Assembly: GCA_030180135.1 (NCBI GenBank)
Contig: CM058239.1
Span: 38,973,789-39,037,788 of the forward strand
Source of the DNA: Orychophragmus violaceus
Lineage: Eukaryota; Streptophyta; Magnoliopsida; Brassicales; Brassicaceae
Length of the DNA stretch: 64,000 bases
Direction of reading: 5' to 3'
This document shows, one piece after another, positions 59,243-64,000 of this stretch; position 1 is the first letter of the stretch, and the number at the start of each line of letters is the position of its first letter. The notes beneath the pieces were generated by a model, which worked only from the letters and a program-made list of their open reading frames with translations, had not been told where the DNA came from and did no database searches. Position numbers and translations under genes: made by a program.

Positions 59243-61231
59243 TTAGAAGTATTCCTTTAGACTCGCCGAATTCCATGATCGCGGCAAAGCTTTGCCCTTC
59301 ATCGATTCGAGCTCGTAAACCCCAGGCTTGACGACTTTCGTGATTTTGTAGGGTCCTTCCCACTTTGCACCGAGTTTGCCTGCTCTCCACTCCTTTGTAT
59401 TTTCGTAGACCTTGCGCAGGACGTAGTCGCCGACTTGAAAATGTCGCTCCTTGACTCTCTGGTTGTAGTACCGTGTTGCGAGTTGCTGATAATTTTGAAT
59501 CCTGAGCAGGGCTCGATCTCGTTCTTCTTCTATGGTATCAAGAGCTTGGATCAACATTTTTTCGTTGATCTCGGTATGCTGCGGCATAAGAGATCGGCGG
59601 AGAGTATAGATGTTTGCTTCTGCTGGTACCATTGCTTCCACGCCGAAGGCCAAGGAAAATGGGGTGGCTCCAGTTGCGCGGCGAGGAGTCGTTCTATGCG
59701 ACCAGAGGACTCCATCTAGCTCGTCGGCCCAAACTTCTTTTTTGCTTTCAAGTCGTTTCTTAATGCCGGCAATGATGGTTTTGTTCGTGGCTTCAGCCTG
59801 TCCATTGCCTTGAGGGTATCTTGGTGTTGACTTACTGAGCCTTATATCCCACTTTTTGCAGAACCCTTCGAAAATCTTCGAGACGAACTGCGATCCGTTA
59901 TCTGTGACGATCTCGTAAGGCAGCCCAAACCGACATATGATGTATTTCCAAACAAAGTTCTGGACTTGGACATCATGAATTGCGACGTAAGCTTTGGCCT
60001 CTACCCACTTTGTGAAGTAGTCGGTCATGATAAGCAAGTAACGCCTTTGATTGGACAATGGTAACGGTCCAACGATGTCCATTGCCCATCTCATGAATGG
60101 GTAAGCCGCAGTCGAAGTTGTAAGCAGTTCCGTAGGTCGATGTATGAATGGCGCGTGACGCTGACACTTTTCACACTTGTGGGAATAGGTTTCGCAATCG
60201 GCTATCATAGTCGGCCAGTAATGACCGTTCAGCTTGATTTTAAGGGCGAGAGACCTGCCTCCAGAATGGTTGCCGCATTCTCTGGAGTGTGTTTCTTCGA
60301 GCACTCGACTTATTTCATCTCCGTGTATGCATTTGAGAAGGATTTTGTTGGCCGAGTATTTGTAGAGGATACCGTTGTGTATAGTATACCGCGCACTTCT
60401 GACTTTAAGTCGCCGCGCTTCCCACTTGTCTTCTGGAAGCTTTCCTTCCGTTAGATACGCTCTTATGTCTCGTCGCCAATCCTCGTTGTCGTCTGTTAAG
60501 AGAGCAATGAGGTCGGTGTTTTTCGCTTGAATGTTAAAGCACGTGTCGTCCTCGCCATCCTGTTGGATCGCGTCATCAGATTCTTCTTGATTGCTTTTGG
60601 GAGGCGGGATGCGCGGTTCGTGGATTGTTTCTACTGGGATTCGTCGACAGAGATCGGGATTCGATGCCAGAGATGCCAGAGCATCTGCTGGGGCATTTTC
60701 TTTCCTCGGTATCTGGATGATATCAAAAAATTCAAAGGAGCTGGAGAGCTCTAATGCCGCTTTTCGATAAGCCTCCATTCGCTCGTTTTTAACTTCATAG
60801 TCTCCGTTGATTTGATTCGCGACAAGCATGGAGTCGCAGTGAGCCAAGAGGTGTCGCACTCCGATTTCTTTGGCTAGTCTAAGACCGGCTAAGAGAGCCT
60901 CGTACTCAGCTGTGTTGTTGGATGCCGTGAAACCCAGTTTGAATGATTGCTCTATTACTTCTCCGGTTGGGGATACGAGACGTACTCCCACCCCGGCTCC
61001 TTTCTTTGACGAAGCACCGTCGACAAACAGTTTCCAGTTTTTATCTTCCACCTGAGTATCGACATCTAGTTCAGGTGATAACTCTACAAGGAAGTCGGCT
61101 ATTACCTGTGATTTGGCGGTCGTTCTGTTTCTGTATTCGATGTTGTACTCGCTCAGTTCCACTGCCCATTTTGCTAAGCGGCCAGACTGTCCCGGGCTAT
61201 GTAAGATCGTCCGAAGAGGTTGACTACTCAA
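59243..61231 (-). pseudogene. RNase H end, second RNase H and integrase of element 2
   Basis: A 662-codon minus frame. It starts in canonical RNase H (SSQPLRTILHSPGQSGRLAK). The archaeal-type RNase H follows (FVDGASSKKGAGVGVRLVSP, NNTAEYEALLAGLRLA, ENAPADALASLAS). Then come the integrase HHCC finger (NHSGGR...CEKCQRHAP), the DDE core (MDIVGPLP, IVTDNGSQF, NGQAEATNK) and an intact GPY/F module (WEGPYKI). It ends KEYF with TAA near 59243. The frame is intact in itself but out of register with the RT frame upstream (shift near 61230). Confidence 0.88.
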
Positions 61232-62300
61232 TACGGCAATCGAATGCGCTTGGAAATAAGGCCGTATTTTCGTGCCGAGATAACTAATGCGAGAGCCAGT
61301 TTTTCCATCGCGGGATATCTGGTCTCAGCTCCAATCATTGTCTTGCTTACGTAAAAGATTAGCTTTTGTTCGCCTCGGTCCTCTCTAACTAATACACCGC
61401 TGACCGCAGTTGTCGAGACTGCGATGTATAGGAGGAGTGTCTCGCCGTCTTTGGGTTTCGATAGTATTGGCGGGTTTGATAAATACTCTTTGAGCTGGAT
61501 GAACCCAAACGAACCTTTTATTTCCTCGGAGGAGTTCGTAGAAGGGCAGGCACTTGTCGTTGAACGAGATATGAATCTGTTCAGTGCGGCTATGCGACCA
61601 GTCAGACGTTGCACTTCTCGCGTATTCTTGGGAGATGGCAAGTCGATTATGGCCGAGATTTGTTTCGGATTAGCTTCTATTCCCCTCTGGGTTACCACGT
61701 ATCCTAAGAACTCGCCCGATGTTACCCCAAAAGTACATTTGGCCGGGTTTAGCTTCATTCCGTATTTGTTAAGGATGTTAAAACATTCCTTGAGATGGCC
61801 GACGTGTTGAGAGGCAACCAGGGATTTAACCAACATGTCGTCTATGTAAACTTCCATTGTCGTGCAAAGCTATTCTGCGAACATCCGATTGACCAATCGC
61901 TGATATGTGGCACCGGCATTCTTGAGGCCGAACGGCAAGACCTTGTAGCAGTAAGTCCCACGCTCAGTGATGAATGCCGTCTTTTCCCTATCGTCCGGAT
62001 TCATGAGGATTTGATTGTATCCTGAAAACGCATCCATGAATGACAGTAGCTCGTTCCCAGCTGTTGCTTCAACGAGTCGGTCAATATGCGGTAGTGGAAA
62101 ACTGTCCTTTGGGTAGGCTTTGTTGAGATCTGTGAAGTCAACGCATACTCTCCACTTCCCATTTTTCTTCTTGACGACGACCGGGTTGGCAAGCCAATCG
62201 GGATACTTCACCTCTTGAATTGAACCGGCATCGAGTAACTTCTCTACTTCGTCATTGACCGCTTTGGCCCTTTTGGGGCCAAGCTTACGCCTTTTTGTTT
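61228..62300 (-). pseudogene. Reverse transcriptase and RNase H start of element 2
   Basis: Minus frames show KYPDWLANPVVVKKKNGKWR, FPLPHIDRLVEATAGNELLS, VLPFGLKNAGATYQRLV, then an in-frame TAG right after RMFAE (about 61873), then MEVYIDDMLVKS and FGVTSGEFLGYVVTQRGIEA. Further damage: a deletion around SACPSTNSSEEIKG (about 61545-61500) removes part of the RNase H connection, and frameshifts lie near 62250-62290 and 61230. The YIDD catalytic motif itself is intact. Confidence 0.85.
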
Positions 62301-63146
62301 AATCGGCTTATAAGTCGGGTCAACGTTAAGCTCGTGAGTTGTGATTGTCGGATTGATGCCCTTCATATCTTTAACTGACCATGCGAAGGTCGCCACATTT
62401 CGTTGTAAGAAAGCGATCAGCTCGTTTTTGATGCCATCGGGTAATTCTGCGCCGATTCCTACACATTTGCTTGCGTCTGAGTCGTCGATGATGACCTGCT
62501 GGATGAGTTCCTTCTCAGGGCCTTTTCTTCCTTGTTCGGCATTGATCATGCATGATGGTACTCTTATCTTGTGTTCTCTTGCGAAACACGACCGGCTTGC
62601 TCTTTGGCATCCTTTGATCGTTTGAATTCCCTTGGGCGTTGGGAATTTTAGACATTGATGGTACGTTGAGGATACCGCCTTCATGTTATATAGCCATGGA
62701 GTGCCGAGGATAACATTATAAATGGTTGGTTTGTCGATGACATGAAACTTAACCATTTTATTAACTCCTTCTGCATAAACCGGTAGCTTGATGGTCCCAA
62801 TCGTGTACGTCGTTTCGCTTGTGAAACCCGTGAGCGGTTTTGCTTTCTGCTTAATGTCTTCCTCCTTTATCCCCATTTTCTTGAGCGTATCTAGGAAGAT
62901 CAAATCGATCGAGCTCCCAGTGTCGACTAGTATCCGGGATACTTGACAGCTTCCGATTAGCAGTTCAACTACTAGCGGGTCATTGTGAGGGTAATGAGTC
63001 CCATAGAGATCTTGGTCGGTAAAGATGACAGGAGGATCGTCTGACAGGATTGGCTGAGGCGTCTTTTGCGCGGCTAATGCAAGGCGTTCGTACGTCTTAA
63101 TTGATCGTACCGAATCGTTTACGGAGATTAAGCCGCCCATAATCAT
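62244..63146 (-). pseudogene. Protease region of element 2
   Basis: A 300-codon minus frame with retropepsin motif ILVDTGSSIDLIF, downstream flap/helix block VNKMVKFHVIDKPTIYNVIL and GTPWLYNMKAVSSTYHQCLK, followed by the linker ending HELNVDPTYKPIKQK before a frameshift into RT. Unlike element 1 there is no stop in the protease-RT linker before that shift. Confidence 0.85.
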
Positions 63147-64000
63147 GTTGATTCTCCGGACGGCCTTGGGAGTTTCCTCTTCGTCTTCTCTTCTTCTTCT
63201 TCCCGGTTTCGTTTCAAAGCTATGCTTTTGATACGCCGCTGTTGTTTGCCTTGCTTGGGTGCTTGCCCGACGACTTTCTCTTCCTGTTTCTGCTCAGATT
63301 CTCTCTTTAACCTGTCAATCGCCGCCTTGATTTCCTCGTCGGAAAGTCGTGCATAGAGTGCATTTTTGAGGTTCCGGCATTCTGCGGTGTCATGTGAGGT
63401 AGCTTTGTGGTATTCGCAGTATTTCTCTCATGTGGAGGGCGCGGCTTGCTGTGCCTTTTCTTTTCCCTCTTTATTCCGCTTGTTCCAAGGTTTCGATGAT
63501 CGTGGTTTGTCAGTGTTGTCGACAACCATCGTCGTCTTAGCTCCTTTGTCGTAATGTTGCATGGGTTCTCTCTCCTCTTTTTTATTGGACTGTTTAGCCG
63601 TGCCGAATTTCCTTGCTAGGACCACCTTCTTTTCTTCTAACTCTACAAATTTGTTTGCTCAGTGAAGGGTGTCCTCTATGGTTAACGGTGGATTGACGAC
63701 TAGGTCCTTATAAAATGGCGACTCGTGCCAGACGGCGTTTGTCAGAGCCGCGATGGTGAATTTATCTGGGGCTTCCGCGCACGTCATAGTTGCTTTAAAT
63801 CGGTCTACGAAGGTTCTTAACGTTTCCTTCTTTTCCTGCGTCATGGACATCAGCGCGTTTAGCGACGTATCCTTGTTTACGTAGGCAAAGTGATGCCTTA
63901 CGAAGGCTCTTGTCAGATCCGAGAAGTAGTTAATCGACTTAGGTGGTAGCCGAGAAAACCCATGTCAGTGCATCTCCTTCTAGGGTTTCCGCAAATAACT
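63147..64000 (-). pseudogene. Gag of element 2 (partial, broken)
   Basis: Minus-strand frames at the right edge. The retrotransposon gag capsid-like segment (SMTQEKKETLRTFVDRFKAT, VWHESPFYKDLVVNPPLTIE) ends at a TGA near 63659-63661. A knuckle-like motif YCEYHKATSHDTAEC follows around 63420-63365 after a stop, then a Lys/Glu/Arg-rich tail. The N-terminal part is outside the window. Confidence 0.75.

Overview
This is a plant nuclear window, almost certainly from a Brassicaceae species related to Arabidopsis. One intact six-exon host gene (44544-45893) translates to a 287-residue MYB-CC (G2-like) factor that I recognise as an orthologue of Arabidopsis PHL7. The captured or broken gene fragments (PUX2-like, YIP1-like, GRF zinc finger) and the transposon families (Tat and Athila Ty3/gypsy, CACTA, MULE-like, LINE) also fit that family. 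There are no bacterial features. Most of the sequence is nested, decayed transposable elements around a small gene island.

Layout, left part. 1-11239 is the 3' portion of a Tat-lineage gypsy element on + (gag end, protease, reverse transcriptase, RNase H, second RNase H, integrase, minisatellite, antisense spliced ORF, PPT, 3' LTR). It carries a 45-G run, an internal tandem duplication of PR-RT, and a 654-bp solo LTR in one duplicate only. It sits inside the LTR of element A (left LTR remnant 11240-12212, internal 12213-15580, right LTR 15581-19228, - strand). Element A in turn sits in the gag gene of related element B (19229 to about 24340, - strand). A and B have LTRs of about 3.6 kb, an iMet-type primer binding site and one gag-like gene with an unusual array of CCHC knuckles, and no visible pol.

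Middle. 24416-34565 is element C (- strand, 1473-bp LTRs, exact TTTTC target duplication). Its interior holds a + strand Athila deletion derivative (about 27260-32686) in which the protease is joined to the post-integrase region. The Athila ORF-1-type gene is kept, and it is bordered by eight paired-palindrome hairpins. C is inserted beside a PUX2-like exon fragment (34571-35220, -), followed by a LINE ORF1 remnant (35284-36260, -), a probable solo gypsy LTR (37045-38713) and a copia LTR (39119-39583).

Right part. A tandem array of about 360-bp units (40034-43828) is interrupted by a 2345-bp CACTA element carrying gene-like exons, one recognisable as YIP1-family. The array ends directly upstream of the PHL7-like gene. 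Beyond the gene come two LINE RNase H fragments, a possible old MULE with a GRF zinc-finger pseudogene, a MITE filled with telomere-like CCCTAAA repeats, and a (TC)49 tract heading a possible 5' leader of a host gene. A second Tat element on - runs from about 54240 to the right edge, with multiple lesions.

The two Tat elements share one architecture: sense gag-pol, a tandem-repeat spacer, then a convergent antisense spliced ORF ending in a coiled coil. All family names rest on motif recognition by eye; no database search was run.
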